64,000 nt of DNA from Litorimonas sp963972195. GTDB lineage: Bacteria > Pseudomonadota > Alphaproteobacteria > Caulobacterales > Maricaulaceae. The notes under the pieces were generated by a model that was given only the letters and a program-made list of their open reading frames with translations, did not search any database and was not told where the DNA came from. This document shows positions 42,433-52,176 of this stretch, one piece after another. Location of the stretch: positions 310,001 through 374,000 of the forward strand of contig CAXATH010000001.1 in NCBI GenBank assembly GCA_963972195.1. Direction: 5' to 3'. Numbering within the stretch: the stretch's first letter is position 1; the number at the start of each line of letters is the position of its first letter. A program made the translations under genes and the position numbers.

Positions 42433-43430
42433 GAGGCGTCCTTTTTCGGTCTTTGGGCAAGTTTTCGTGTCGCGTTAATCACGCGCATATGCTCTCGAAT
42501 CGGCATTGCGGGAATTCCGCTCCAGGCTTCCCCTTCCGGGATATCATGCATGACTCCGGCTCTCGCGGCGATCATGACGTTATCGCCAATGGTCAGGTGA
42601 TCCGCCAAGCCGACATTTCCGCCCATCTGGACATTTTTACCGATAATGCAGGATCCGGACACACCGACATGGCCTGCCAACATAGACCCCTCGCCAATTC
42701 GGACATTATGCCCAATTTGAACAAGGTTGTCGATTTTCACGTCGTCACCGATAACCGTATCATCGAGTTGTCCGCGATCAATACAGGTCTGGGAGCCGAC
42801 ACTGACCCGATCGCCCAGACGGACAATGCCGAAATGCGGAATATTGATCAAACCCTGTTCGTCTTTGGCGACGCCAAATCCTGCCCCGCCAATCACAGCC
42901 CCGGCTTTTATACGGCAGTTTTGACCGATCTCGCAAAATGACAAGGTCACGTGCGGCCCAATATCGGTGTTCTCGCCGACGCTAACGCCGTGACGCAAGA
43001 CAGAGAACGGCCCGACTTTAACGCCTTTGGCCAGATGGACGCCCGGGCCAATAATCGCCGTGGGATGAACGTCTGCTTCAGGTGAGATGTTCTGCTCTGT
43101 CTTTTGGGTCTCTGCAGTGACAAGCTTTTCGCACATGCGGGCAAAATGGGCGCGGGGCGAGGCACTGACGATTGGAAGAATTTTCTGTTCGCTTACCGCC
43201 GACGCCAATCGTTCTGTCACCAGGCAAGCTGTCGCCTTTGACCCTTCGAGGTCGGATTTGCGGCGTTTGTCTTGCAAAAACGACAAAGCCCCGACTTCGG
43301 CATTTGCCAAAGCGGACGGGGCTTTAATGTTTTCATCGTAGAAATTCGGCTCTAGCGCGACAGGCAAACCTTCGATGAGACTTGCAAGGCTTTTAGGGCC
43401 TTTGAGTGTGTAAAAACGTGGGTCAAACAT
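42429..43430 (-). CDS. lpxD: UDP-3-O-acylglucosamine N-acyltransferase
   Basis: 333 residues from the ATG at 43430 (MFDPRFYTLKGPKS); a GTG start 33 bases upstream is less likely. The N-terminal uridine-binding domain (about 1-100) is followed by hexapeptide repeats (about 100-310); the catalytic His lies in NLVQIGHNVRIG. It adds the second acyl chain to glucosamine in lipid A synthesis. Located after skp, overlapping fabZ. Confidence 0.95.
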   Translation of the reverse strand: MFDPRFYTLKGPKSLASLIEGLPVALEPNFYDENIKAPSALANAEVGALSFLQDKRRKSDLEGSKATACLVTERLASAVSEQKILPIVSASPRAHFARMCEKLVTAETQKTEQNISPEADVHPTAIIGPGVHLAKGVKVGPFSVLRHGVSVGENTDIGPHVTLSFCEIGQNCRIKAGAVIGGAGFGVAKDEQGLINIPHFGIVRLGDRVSVGSQTCIDRGQLDDTVIGDDVKIDNLVQIGHNVRIGEGSMLAGHVGVSGSCIIGKNVQMGGNVGLADHLTIGDNVMIAARAGVMHDIPEGEAWSGIPAMPIREHMRVINATRKLAQRPKKDAS

Positions 43431-43484
43431 AAGAGTTGATAGCGCAGTTTGACCCCGTTTCACAAATTTATAATCGGAAACCGA

Positions 43485-44054
43485 TTATTGGTTGGGCAAA
43501 CGCTCTCTTACAACGGGTGTCGTTGTCATTTGCTGGTCAAGTTTGGTTAGAACCGTCTGCGTGATATCGGCCGTTGGGCTGAAGTAAAGCGCGGAGCTGA
43601 TATCTACAACAGCGTCTGCATTTCGTTCTGCGCCAACAGTATTCACGATTTCTGAGAATTTTTTCATCACAGGAATGATGGCCTTTTGGCGTGTGATCTG
43701 CATTTCCTGACTTATTTTCTGGTATTCAGCTTGAAAAGCTTGCTGGTCTTTTTGTAGCTGAGTGTACTGAGCCTTGAATGCCGGGTCGTTAATCAGGTCG
43801 GCCTGCTTTTTGCCGTCATACTGACTTCCCAGTGATTTCATTTTGCTTTCAAGACTAGTTTGCTTGCCTTTGACTTCGGTAGACGCAGTCGATTCGATGG
43901 ATTTGATCTGAGAAGCGACATATTTGCCGACTTTTGATTCGCTGATGACTTTTTGAGAATCAACGACAAGTACGGTCTGAGCGAAGGCGGATGAGCTCAT
44001 AGAAGCCAGAGCAAATAGGCCCAGTGCAGAAGCGCGAGAGAATTTTTTAAACAT
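43485..44054 (-). CDS. skp: Skp/OmpH-family periplasmic chaperone
   Basis: 189 residues, signal peptide about 1-25 (ending AFA). TVLVVDSQKVISES is the first strand of the trimer body and residues 45-125 form the charged coiled-coil tentacles. It holds unfolded outer membrane proteins on their way to BamA. Two bases separate it from the bamA stop. Confidence 0.9.
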   Translation of the reverse strand: MFKKFSRASALGLFALASMSSSAFAQTVLVVDSQKVISESKVGKYVASQIKSIESTASTEVKGKQTSLESKMKSLGSQYDGKKQADLINDPAFKAQYTQLQKDQQAFQAEYQKISQEMQITRQKAIIPVMKKFSEIVNTVGAERNADAVVDISSALYFSPTADITQTVLTKLDQQMTTTPVVRERLPNQ

Positions 44055-44056
44055 GA

Positions 44057-46609
44057 TTAGAACCTTGTACGGGTTGTGAACTGAAATGACTTACGATCAT
44101 CGTAGTCAAACTGTCGAAGTGGTTTGGTAAAGTCGAAACGGATCGGACCGAACGGGCTTTCCCAGAAAATAGACGCACCGAGCATGGCACGAATTGAGAG
44201 GTCATCAATACTACGTTGGCATGTGACAAACGTTGCATCATTCCCATCATCCGTAACAGCGCCACAGGCATCTCCTACTTCAATGCCGGGCGTGTTACTG
44301 GCAGAGACAAAATCAGATTTGAAACTGTCATCCAATAGACCCACGGTCCCGGCTTCTAAGAACAGACTACCCAACAAATTGGGCACGCCAACCGGAAAAC
44401 TCACCTCGGCTGAAGCCAGACCAAAGGCGTTCCCACCCAACGCATTAAGGCGCTGAGTAACTTGTCCGGTTTCGCCGTCAACTTGCACCAAACGTGGGCC
44501 GATACCGGCATTGTCATAACCGCGGAAGTCAAAGTTACCTTTGAAATAGCGATCGTTAATCGTGACATCATCGCCGCCCCAGCCGCGGATATAGCCGCCG
44601 GCCAATGTGGCGCTGGCGATAACGTTTTTATATAGGCCCTTGTAGAAATTGGCGCGAACATCTGTCCGGAGATATTTCACGTCTCCGCCAACACCGGCCA
44701 AGTCCTGACTGAAGCTGACATCAAAGCCACCTGTCGGTGTGATTGGGTCATTCCGTCTATCCCAAGAAAACGAATAGCCGAAAATAGATGAAATTCGTCC
44801 GCCCGCTTGCTCACAGAGAGAGAGTAACTGGAGGTCCTGAGGCCGCGCGCCGCCTGATTGATTGGCTGCATCTAAAGCCGCACACTGATTTTGCTGAGGA
44901 AATTCAATATCTTCCTGCCGCAGAGAGTAACGCGGTGTCAAAGATGTGTATTCAGTTAGCGGGAACCCGAGTGAAACCTGGCCGCCCGTTCTGGATTGGC
45001 GGAAACCGGCCTCTTCCAAAAAGTCGATGGTCACGTCGAAAAGCTGAACACTGGCCGCAAGGTTTCGTCCAAGGAAGCGAGGTTCCGTGAAACGAAGGTC
45101 GATTTCTTGGCGATTTGAAGATGCGCGTATTACAAAACGAAGCAACTGTCCGCGGCCGCGAAGGTTTCGCTGCGTAATCGACATGTCCACCAAGAAAGCA
45201 TCGGCAGAAGAGAATCCGGCCGAGAAGCTAAGTTCCCCTGTGGGCTGCTCCTTGACCTTCACTTCGACGACGGCGCGGTCCGGTGAACTGCCTTGCGTCT
45301 CGGTGATTTCCACTTCTTCAAAGAAGCGAAGAGCTCTAACGCGGTTACGGGAACGATCCAGCAGAATTCTGTTAAAAGCGTCACCTTCGACCAATTCCAG
45401 CTCTCGCCGGATAACATAATCTAGTGTTGTCGTGTTTCCGACAATATCGATCCGCTCAATATAGACACGCGGGCCTTCAACCACATTAAAGACAAGATCG
45501 ACCGTCTTGGTTTCGCGGTTGCGGCGAATATCCGGCTGAATATCCACAAAGGCGTAGCCGGTCGTGCCAGCAGCAAAATTTAGAGTGTCAATCGCGGTTT
45601 CAACTTGGCTGGCATTATAAATTTCGTCGGGCTGAATGCGTAAAAGTCTTTCTAGGAATGTCGGATCCAACTCATCCAGCTGTGTTTCTACGGAAATATC
45701 GCCCCACCGGTATTCTTCGCCCTCATCCACGGTGAACGTGATGTAGAAGTCTTCCTGGTCCGGCGTCAGCTCCGCCACGGCGGATACAACGCGGAAATCG
45801 GCAAAGCCGCGATTCGTGTAATAGGTCCGCAATTGTTCCCGGTCATATTCCAGTCGGCCCGGGTCATAGTTATCGTTGGAGCTGAAGAATTTATACCAAC
45901 GTGATTCGGCGGTTGCGATCTGTTTTCTGAGATCGCGGTCAGCATATTCTGCGTTTCCGATAAAATTGATGCGCTTGACGCCTGTCACAGGGCCTTCGGT
46001 AATTTCAAAGATCAAATCCACCCGGTTTTGAGGCTGTTGAACGACTTTCGGCGACACAGTCGCCGCGAACCGTCCGGATTGGCGGTAAAGTTCGATAATA
46101 CGCTGAACGTCCTCCTGGACGCGAGATCGTGTAAAAATCGAACGGGGCTCGGCCTCGACCTCGTCGGTAATTTTGTCCGTTTTCAGGGATTTGTTCCCCT
46201 CGAAAATCACCCGGTTGATAATCGGGTTCTCAATGACCTGAATCAAAATATTGCCGTCGCGCGGATCGATCGCAACATCCGCAAAAAGTCCCGTAGCATA
46301 GAGCGTTTTCAAAGAGGTATCGATACGTGATTCGCTATACGGATCGCCCGGCGCGAATAAGAGATATGACGCGACTGTGTTCGCCTCTACCCGCTGATTT
46401 CCCGACACCTGAATAGATTTGATGATGGTCGGGGCTTGAGGGGCTTCTGCCTCCGCAGGGACTTCAGGAGTAGGTTCCTGCTGCGCATACGCCGGAACGC
46501 TAAAGACCAGTAAAAATGCAAATAGAAGAGCCTGAAGCACCCGAAATTGGGAAATAAGCGTTAAATCTGTTTGGCGATGTCTCGCAAGTGAAAGCATGAA
46601 CACGTCCAT
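44057..46609 (-). CDS. bamA: outer membrane protein assembly factor BamA
   Basis: 850 residues. After a signal sequence (about 20-43, ending AYAQ) come five POTRA domains (about 60-460) and a 16-strand barrel ending in RTRF, the C-terminal Phe signature. GPIRFDFTKPL near the end is the conserved last-strands motif. It folds and inserts outer membrane beta-barrels. The ATG follows the rseP stop directly (TAAATG). Confidence 0.96.
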   Translation of the reverse strand: MDVFMLSLARHRQTDLTLISQFRVLQALLFAFLLVFSVPAYAQQEPTPEVPAEAEAPQAPTIIKSIQVSGNQRVEANTVASYLLFAPGDPYSESRIDTSLKTLYATGLFADVAIDPRDGNILIQVIENPIINRVIFEGNKSLKTDKITDEVEAEPRSIFTRSRVQEDVQRIIELYRQSGRFAATVSPKVVQQPQNRVDLIFEITEGPVTGVKRINFIGNAEYADRDLRKQIATAESRWYKFFSSNDNYDPGRLEYDREQLRTYYTNRGFADFRVVSAVAELTPDQEDFYITFTVDEGEEYRWGDISVETQLDELDPTFLERLLRIQPDEIYNASQVETAIDTLNFAAGTTGYAFVDIQPDIRRNRETKTVDLVFNVVEGPRVYIERIDIVGNTTTLDYVIRRELELVEGDAFNRILLDRSRNRVRALRFFEEVEITETQGSSPDRAVVEVKVKEQPTGELSFSAGFSSADAFLVDMSITQRNLRGRGQLLRFVIRASSNRQEIDLRFTEPRFLGRNLAASVQLFDVTIDFLEEAGFRQSRTGGQVSLGFPLTEYTSLTPRYSLRQEDIEFPQQNQCAALDAANQSGGARPQDLQLLSLCEQAGGRISSIFGYSFSWDRRNDPITPTGGFDVSFSQDLAGVGGDVKYLRTDVRANFYKGLYKNVIASATLAGGYIRGWGGDDVTINDRYFKGNFDFRGYDNAGIGPRLVQVDGETGQVTQRLNALGGNAFGLASAEVSFPVGVPNLLGSLFLEAGTVGLLDDSFKSDFVSASNTPGIEVGDACGAVTDDGNDATFVTCQRSIDDLSIRAMLGASIFWESPFGPIRFDFTKPLRQFDYDDRKSFQFTTRTRF

Positions 46610-47806
46610 TTAGGAAAAGAAACTACTGACGTAGCCGATATCGTTGATCGTAAGGATGACGAAGAGTGTAAGCAAAACTGCAAAGCCTATCCGGAACCCA
46701 TACTCCTGTTTTTTTTGACTAAGCGGACGACCCGCTACGGCTTCATAAGCGTAGTATACCAAATGTCCACCGTCGAGCACGGGAATAGGCATTAAATTTG
46801 CTACACCCAGACCGATAGAAATTGCCGCCGCAAGCTGCACCATTCGCAGGAAAAGGTCCTGCATGCGCTCTCCAAAAGGTTTATCTGCATTGGCGGCATC
46901 AACTGCAGATTTTCCTGTTATGGCGGCGATTTTGACAACGCTGCCCAATTGTTTGCCGTCTTCCTTGCCTTGAAAAATACGGCTGACATAAGTCCCTGTC
47001 ATGGAGAGGGTTTCCCCCACTTTGGAAACTCCAAATCCGAGAGATTCCAATGGACCATATTCAAGATGTATGAGGTCGGCTTTTTCCGTATCGATAAACA
47101 CGCCCAACTCGCCCGACGAGGATTTCCCGCCGACGAAATCGCGCTCTTCGATGCGTCTTGGCGCAATTTCCAGATCGACCTTTTGGCCGTCCCGTTCGAT
47201 CTGGGTTGAGATTTCCGTATCACTGCGAAGACTCACATAACGGACTAGTCGGGTATAGGTAGACACATCCTGACCATCCATGGTTAGGATTTGGTCTCCA
47301 GGTATTATTCCGGCCCGCTCCGCCGCACTGTCTTGTTTGACCTCGCCGACAAGAGAAGCCCGATCATAACTGCCATAGCCATAGCCAATACCCGCAAAAA
47401 TCAGCGCGGCGAGAAGGAAATTGGCCATAGGACCCGCCAGAACGACTAGAGCCCGTTGCCAAACAGGTCGGAAATGGAAAATGTTTTCAACGCCAGGGCC
47501 ATCGCCCCTCTCGGCTTGTGCTTTCATAGCCGCGAGGGCCTCTGCGTCCGGGTTACTGGCTCCGGAGGCGTCCCCGCTAAATTTGACATAGCCGCCCAGA
47601 GGGATGCGGGCGATCGCCCACTCCGTGCCGCTTTTCGCTTTCCATTTGGCAATGGGCTTTCCGAAACCGATGGAAAACCGGTCGACAGCAATCCCGAAAA
47701 ACCGCCCCACACTGTAATGGCCCAGCTCGTGGAAAAAGACGAGAAAGGACAAGACGATGAGGAAACTGCTCAGAAAAATAGCGATATCAATCAGGCCTGA
47801 AAGCAT
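46610..47806 (-). CDS. rseP: site-2 intramembrane protease RseP
   Basis: 398 residues. The zinc motif is HELGH (His26, Glu27, His30) in the first membrane segment, one PDZ domain lies at about 150-230, and NLMPIPVLDGGHL in the third membrane segment supplies the third ligand. It cleaves anti-sigma factors and remnant signal peptides within the inner membrane. Directly upstream of bamA and downstream of dxr. Confidence 0.95.
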   Translation of the reverse strand: MLSGLIDIAIFLSSFLIVLSFLVFFHELGHYSVGRFFGIAVDRFSIGFGKPIAKWKAKSGTEWAIARIPLGGYVKFSGDASGASNPDAEALAAMKAQAERGDGPGVENIFHFRPVWQRALVVLAGPMANFLLAALIFAGIGYGYGSYDRASLVGEVKQDSAAERAGIIPGDQILTMDGQDVSTYTRLVRYVSLRSDTEISTQIERDGQKVDLEIAPRRIEERDFVGGKSSSGELGVFIDTEKADLIHLEYGPLESLGFGVSKVGETLSMTGTYVSRIFQGKEDGKQLGSVVKIAAITGKSAVDAANADKPFGERMQDLFLRMVQLAAAISIGLGVANLMPIPVLDGGHLVYYAYEAVAGRPLSQKKQEYGFRIGFAVLLTLFVILTINDIGYVSSFFS

Positions 47807-47898
47807 GACGGCGCATTTGTCCCCTTCTAAAAATGCCGCGCTATGCGCTATGACACAGCGGCGATAACTCTGGCGCAGGGTTTGCCTGTTTTTTCAGG

Positions 47899-49071
47899 CT
47901 ATAACAAGTTTACAATCTGCTCATGTGCAGTGCGGCGAGCGTTTGCATCTGTAGCAAGAATGCCCTCGATTGTTACGTCTGATTTGTTGAAATCGGGCGC
48001 ACCGTTCAGGGAAGACAATACTCGTTCAACTGTTCGGGCAATATCCAAAAATCCGATCTTCTTCGACAGAAAGGCCTCGACGGCAATTTCATTTGCGGCG
48101 TTCAGGGTATTTGGCGCCTTCCCGCCCGCTTCCAGAGCTTCCCGCGCGAGCCTGAGGGCCGGAAAACTTTCCAAGTCCGGCTCAAAAAATGTCAATCCGC
48201 TTAGCTTTGCGAAGTCCAGTCTTTCCACCGGGGCCGCGATGCGGGACGGCCACCCCATGGCGTAGGCGATCGGCGTTCGCATGTCCGGCGAGCCGAGCTG
48301 CGCCAAAACAGAGCCGTCGATATATTCAACCATGGAATGGATGATAGACTGCGGGTGAACAATGACATCAATATCAGAAGATGGCCGGTTAAACAAATAA
48401 CTCGCTTCAATCAGTTCGAGTCCTTTGTTCATCAGGCTGGCTGAATCAATGCTTATTTTCGCGCCCATATCCCAAACAGGGTGTGCCAAGGCATCCTCGC
48501 ACGAAACAGACTGTAACGCCTCTTGTGAGAGCTCCCGAAAGGGGCCGCCGCTCGCCGTCAGGATTAGCCGCTTCACACCTTTTGTGTCGCCCTCTAAAAC
48601 TTGGAAAATAGCATTATGCTCACTGTCCACCGGAAGAAGCGTGGCGCCGTATTTCTTCACCTCAGACATGAAGTGATCGCCTGCACAAACGAGGCATTCC
48701 TTGTTGGCCAGCCCAATATGACGGCCTTGCCGCACGGCGGCGAGCGTCGGCTCGAGACCTGCGGCGCCCATAATGGCGGCCATGGTAAATTCCGCATCCA
48801 TCGACGCGGCTTCTATTAAAGCCTCCACCCCCAAGCCAAATCTAATATTTGTACCCGCGAGGGCGGATTCGAGGATTTGGCCTTGGCTTTCATCTGCAAG
48901 AGCGACGAACTCAGCGTCGAATTCTATTGCTTGTTCAGCAAGTTTTTGCGCAGAGCGGCAGGCCGTAAGAGCCACAATTTTATAAGTGCCAGGATGAGAG
49001 CGGGCGACAATATCGAGCGTATTTTCCCCGATAGACCCCGTGGATCCCAAGACCGTCATGCGTTTGGTCAC
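47899..49071 (-). CDS. dxr: 1-deoxy-D-xylulose 5-phosphate reductoisomerase
   Basis: 390 residues. NADPH loop TVLGSTGSIGENT is at 6-18, then LLPVDSEHNAIFQ and the metal/substrate segments DSASLMNKGLELIEA and HPQSIIHSMVEYIDGS. It makes methylerythritol phosphate for isoprenoid synthesis, supplying the substrate line for UppS nearby. A 92-base gap separates it from rseP. Confidence 0.96.
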   Translation of the reverse strand: MTKRMTVLGSTGSIGENTLDIVARSHPGTYKIVALTACRSAQKLAEQAIEFDAEFVALADESQGQILESALAGTNIRFGLGVEALIEAASMDAEFTMAAIMGAAGLEPTLAAVRQGRHIGLANKECLVCAGDHFMSEVKKYGATLLPVDSEHNAIFQVLEGDTKGVKRLILTASGGPFRELSQEALQSVSCEDALAHPVWDMGAKISIDSASLMNKGLELIEASYLFNRPSSDIDVIVHPQSIIHSMVEYIDGSVLAQLGSPDMRTPIAYAMGWPSRIAAPVERLDFAKLSGLTFFEPDLESFPALRLAREALEAGGKAPNTLNAANEIAVEAFLSKKIGFLDIARTVERVLSSLNGAPDFNKSDVTIEGILATDANARRTAHEQIVNLL

Positions 49072-49075
49072 AGAA

Positions 49076-49915
49076 TCAGACCGGCCAGATCGAAGGGAAA
49101 GCCAGTATAATCAGGGCGAAACCAACACTTGCCGCCATGAGGCTATCCAAGCGGTCGAGCAACCCCCCATGTCCGGGCAGTAACTCGCCTGTGTCCTTGA
49201 CCTGCAAACGGCGTTTGAGACCGCTCTCGAACAAATCACCGCCCACGGATAAAAGCACCACAGGGATTGCCATGAATAAACCCAAGACGAAATTTCCTGT
49301 CATGAAGAAAGTCACTGCCGCCCCGATCAAGGTCGCGAGGATAAGCCCGCTGAAAAAGCCTGACCAGGTTTTATTGGGTGATAGTTTCGGAGAAAGTTTT
49401 GGCCCCTTGAAATAGCTACCGCCAAAATAGGCCCCGACATCCGCCGACACCACAACTGCGATTATAAAAAACAGAGTTTTAAAACCGCTTGTATCAAACC
49501 CGACCGCATTTCCCCGCAGGCCGATAATCGTCAGGCAGGGTATTAAAATATAAAGTAGTCCGAGGCCCGCCCACTGCGCCCCGCCCTGACGGCGCATTCG
49601 CTCCGCCGCGCAAAGCCAGGCCGTGATGATGACCGTCAATCCCGCATAAAGCCAAAGAGACTGAACTGCGTAAATAGAGCTGACAAGAATTCCGAGTACC
49701 GGCAAAATATAGGACAGACGGGTTGCGGCCGGGTCTGACATTCTCACCCATTCATAGCTAACCCGAACCGTGAACAGGGCAGCCAAAACAGCCCATAGCC
49801 ATCCGCCAAAATAGAATGGCGCCATGCAGATAAGAGCCAGAATGATAGCGGAAGTGACACGTATCCCGAGATTTTTCCAAGTTTTTTTGGATTCGGGAAG
49901 AAGAGAAGCGTTCAT
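49076..49915 (-). CDS. cdsA: phosphatidate cytidylyltransferase
   Basis: 279 residues with about seven to eight membrane segments. The C-terminal signature SVGGDLFESGLKRRLQVKDTGELLPGHGGLLDRLDS (region about 224-260) carries the conserved Asp residues for magnesium and CTP. It makes CDP-diacylglycerol for phospholipid synthesis. Four bases separate it from dxr and three from uppS. Confidence 0.95.
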   Translation of the reverse strand: MNASLLPESKKTWKNLGIRVTSAIILALICMAPFYFGGWLWAVLAALFTVRVSYEWVRMSDPAATRLSYILPVLGILVSSIYAVQSLWLYAGLTVIITAWLCAAERMRRQGGAQWAGLGLLYILIPCLTIIGLRGNAVGFDTSGFKTLFFIIAVVVSADVGAYFGGSYFKGPKLSPKLSPNKTWSGFFSGLILATLIGAAVTFFMTGNFVLGLFMAIPVVLLSVGGDLFESGLKRRLQVKDTGELLPGHGGLLDRLDSLMAASVGFALIILAFPSIWPV

Positions 49916-49918
49916 GAT

Positions 49919-50647
49919 CTAGGCAACTTCCGAAGCCGATAAATTGCCGAAACGGCGATCCCGGCGTTGAAAATCGGAGATGGCTGCCTCCAGATCGGCT
50001 CTGGTAAAGTCAGGCCAGAGAACATCTGTGAAAACAAACTCCGCATAGGCGGCCTGCCATAAGAGGAAGTTGCTGATCCGCATTTCGCCGCTTGTACGGA
50101 TAACCAGATCCGGATCCGGCAACCCTGCTGTGTCGAGAAATGATTCCAGAACTTCGGAGGTTAGACTTTCCTCGGTGTGCCCGGCGGCCATAGCCCGCTT
50201 TGTCGCCCGGAGAAACTCGTCCCGCCCGCCATAATTAAAAGCGATGTTAAGCTGAAAATTGGTATTTTCGGATGTGGTCGTCTGCACACGGTTGATGAGT
50301 GATATCAAATCCGGCTTCAAGCCCTCTTTCGAGCCTAAGATGCGTATCTTGACGCCGCGCTCATGCAGGGTTTGCAAATCCTGTTCGACATACTCACGCA
50401 AGAGGCTAAAAAGCGCCGCGATTTCCGCCTTGGGCCGCGACCAGTTTTCTGTCGAAAAGCTATATAGAGTCAGACACTTAACGCCCATTTCAGAGGCATC
50501 TTCAACAATACGGCGCACAGTTTTGACGCCGGCCTGATGCCCAAAAACACGCGGACGATGCCGGGCCTGCGCCCAGCGCCCATTCCCATCCATAATAATC
50601 GCTATATGAGCGGGAAATCGGTCAGGATATGTTGACGAAACTCCCAA
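49919..50647 (-). CDS. uppS: isoprenyl (undecaprenyl) diphosphate synthase
   Basis: 242 residues of cis-prenyltransferase. IAIIMDGNGRWAQ holds Asp20, followed by the H-G loop GHQAGV, LYSFSTENWSRP and the C-terminal DLVIRTSGEMRISNFLLWQ. It makes the C55 carrier for peptidoglycan and O-antigen. Between frr and cdsA with three-base gaps. Confidence 0.96.
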   Translation of the reverse strand: MGVSSTYPDRFPAHIAIIMDGNGRWAQARHRPRVFGHQAGVKTVRRIVEDASEMGVKCLTLYSFSTENWSRPKAEIAALFSLLREYVEQDLQTLHERGVKIRILGSKEGLKPDLISLINRVQTTTSENTNFQLNIAFNYGGRDEFLRATKRAMAAGHTEESLTSEVLESFLDTAGLPDPDLVIRTSGEMRISNFLLWQAAYAEFVFTDVLWPDFTRADLEAAISDFQRRDRRFGNLSASEVA

Positions 50648-50650
50648 ACT

Positions 50651-51208
50651 TTAGACCTGCATGATCTCTTTGGACTTGTGCTCAAGTGCCTTTTCGATAT
50701 CGGCGATAACGGCGTCGGTGGCTTTTTGCACGTCATTGCTGTGCGCTTTGTGCTCGTCCTCAGAAATTTCGGAGTCCTTTTCCAATTTTTTCAGAGTGTC
50801 CATGGCGTCGCGCCGAACGTTTCGAACCGCAATTTTCGCATTCTCGGAATAAGTCCCTGCCACTTTTGCCAAATCCCGGCGACGCTCTTCGGTTAGCGGC
50901 GGCATGGGAATGCGCAATGTCTGGCCGTCTGTAATTGGGTTTAGCCCGAGCGTGCTCTGGCGCAGGGCCTTTTCGACGGCGCCCACCATAGTCTTGTCCC
51001 AAACGCTGACCATAAGCATACGGGCTTCGGGGACGCTGACGGAGCCGACCTGGTTCAAAGGCACTTCGGAGCCATAAGCATTGACGTGGATGCCGTCGAG
51101 TAGACCGGCATTGGCGCGGCCTGTTCTCAGCCCGCTAAATTCACTTTTCAACGAGGCAAGCGCCCCGTCCATTCTTTTGCGGTATTCCGCCACTTTAAAA
51201 TCAGCCAT
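50651..51208 (-). CDS. frr: ribosome recycling factor
   Basis: 185 residues, the normal length. SGLRTGRANAGLLDG near 25-39, the hinge region PLNQVGSVSVPEAR and IRIPMPPLTEERRRDLAK are typical. It splits post-termination ribosomes together with EF-G. Located after pyrH (58-base gap), in the classical rpsB-tsf-pyrH-frr order. Confidence 0.97.
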   Translation of the reverse strand: MADFKVAEYRKRMDGALASLKSEFSGLRTGRANAGLLDGIHVNAYGSEVPLNQVGSVSVPEARMLMVSVWDKTMVGAVEKALRQSTLGLNPITDGQTLRIPMPPLTEERRRDLAKVAGTYSENAKIAVRNVRRDAMDTLKKLEKDSEISEDEHKAHSNDVQKATDAVIADIEKALEHKSKEIMQV

Positions 51209-51266
51209 TGGGCATCTCCAAATTCTACTTTCTTTACCGCAGCCTGCTGGCCTTTTTAAGACCAGA

Positions 51267-51983
51267 TCACGTTTTAATTATGGTGCAGGTCCCCTCGCCT
51301 GACATAACTTTGTCAAATCCGCCCTGTTCATGCAATGAAAACACGATAATCGGGATGTCATTCTCTCTCATCAAGGTCACAGCCGCCGCGTCCATGACTT
51401 TCAGATCATCAGTCAGGACCTTTTGATAAGTCAGCGTGTCATACCGTTTCGCGTCCGGGTTCTTTTTTGGGTCACTATCATAAACGCCGTCGACCTGAGT
51501 GCCTTTCAAGAGTGCGCCGCAACGCATCTCTGCAGCCCGAAGAGCCGCGGCGGTATCCGTGGTGAAATAGGGGTTACCGGTTCCGGCGGCAAAAATCACC
51601 ACCCGCCCCTTTTCCATATGACGAACAGCGCGGCGGCGGATATAGGGCTCGCACACTGTCTGCATTGGAATGGCCGACTGGACACGTGTGTCCACACCCT
51701 GCTGCTCCAAGGCGCTTTGCATCGCAAGAGAATTCATCACAGTGGCGAGCATTCCCATATGGTCGGCAGTGGAGCGTTCGATACCCCCGGCGGCGGCGCT
51801 TAGGCCTCGAAAAATATTGCCGGCCCCGATGACCAACGCAATTTGTAAACCTTTTGCATGCGCTTCGGCCACCTCTTTGGCGATACGCGCGGTCATTTTA
51901 GTATCAATTCCGTATTCCTGATCTCCCATCAGGGCTTCACCGGAAAGTTTTAAAAGAACGCGTTTATAGTTGTAAGTCGTCAT
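51267..51983 (-). CDS. pyrH: UMP kinase
   Basis: 238 residues from the ATG at 51983 (MTTYNYKRVLLKLSGEAL); the longer frame to 52025 is not supported. The amino acid kinase fold shows LKLSGEAL, GAGNIFRG, ADHMGMLATVMN and TGNPYFTTDTAA. It phosphorylates UMP to UDP in the cytosol. It is preceded by the tsf terminator, so it probably has its own promoter in 51990-52095. Confidence 0.95.
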   Translation of the reverse strand: MTTYNYKRVLLKLSGEALMGDQEYGIDTKMTARIAKEVAEAHAKGLQIALVIGAGNIFRGLSAAAGGIERSTADHMGMLATVMNSLAMQSALEQQGVDTRVQSAIPMQTVCEPYIRRRAVRHMEKGRVVIFAAGTGNPYFTTDTAAALRAAEMRCGALLKGTQVDGVYDSDPKKNPDAKRYDTLTYQKVLTDDLKVMDAAAVTLMRENDIPIIVFSLHEQGGFDKVMSGEGTCTIIKT

Positions 51984-52094
51984 GGTCAGCCTGTTTACCC
52001 AAATCCGGAGTGACTCAGTTTCCAAGCGTTATAACGCTTGAGACGCGTGATGCCAGTGGTGTTTGTTTGTTTTGGACGTAGAGATATCAGAGAA

Positions 52095-52126
52095 ATAAAA
52101 AACCGCGCCTCAAAGGAGACGCGGCT
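52095..52126 (-). terminator. Rho-independent terminator after tsf
   Basis: On the minus strand CCGCGTCTC pairs with GAGGCGCGG (one G-U pair) around a four-base loop, followed by TTTTTTATTT. It lies 50 bases beyond the tsf stop and ahead of pyrH. Confidence 0.88.
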
Positions 52127-52176
52127 TTCGTGTTCAATCCAAACCCTGCGGCGGGTTCGGCGCTTTGCTGGAGGCT

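Noticed and set aside
47881..47896. GCCTG/CAGGC hairpin between dxr and rseP as terminator
   Set aside because: Only five pairs with a T-rich loop and no T run after the stem.
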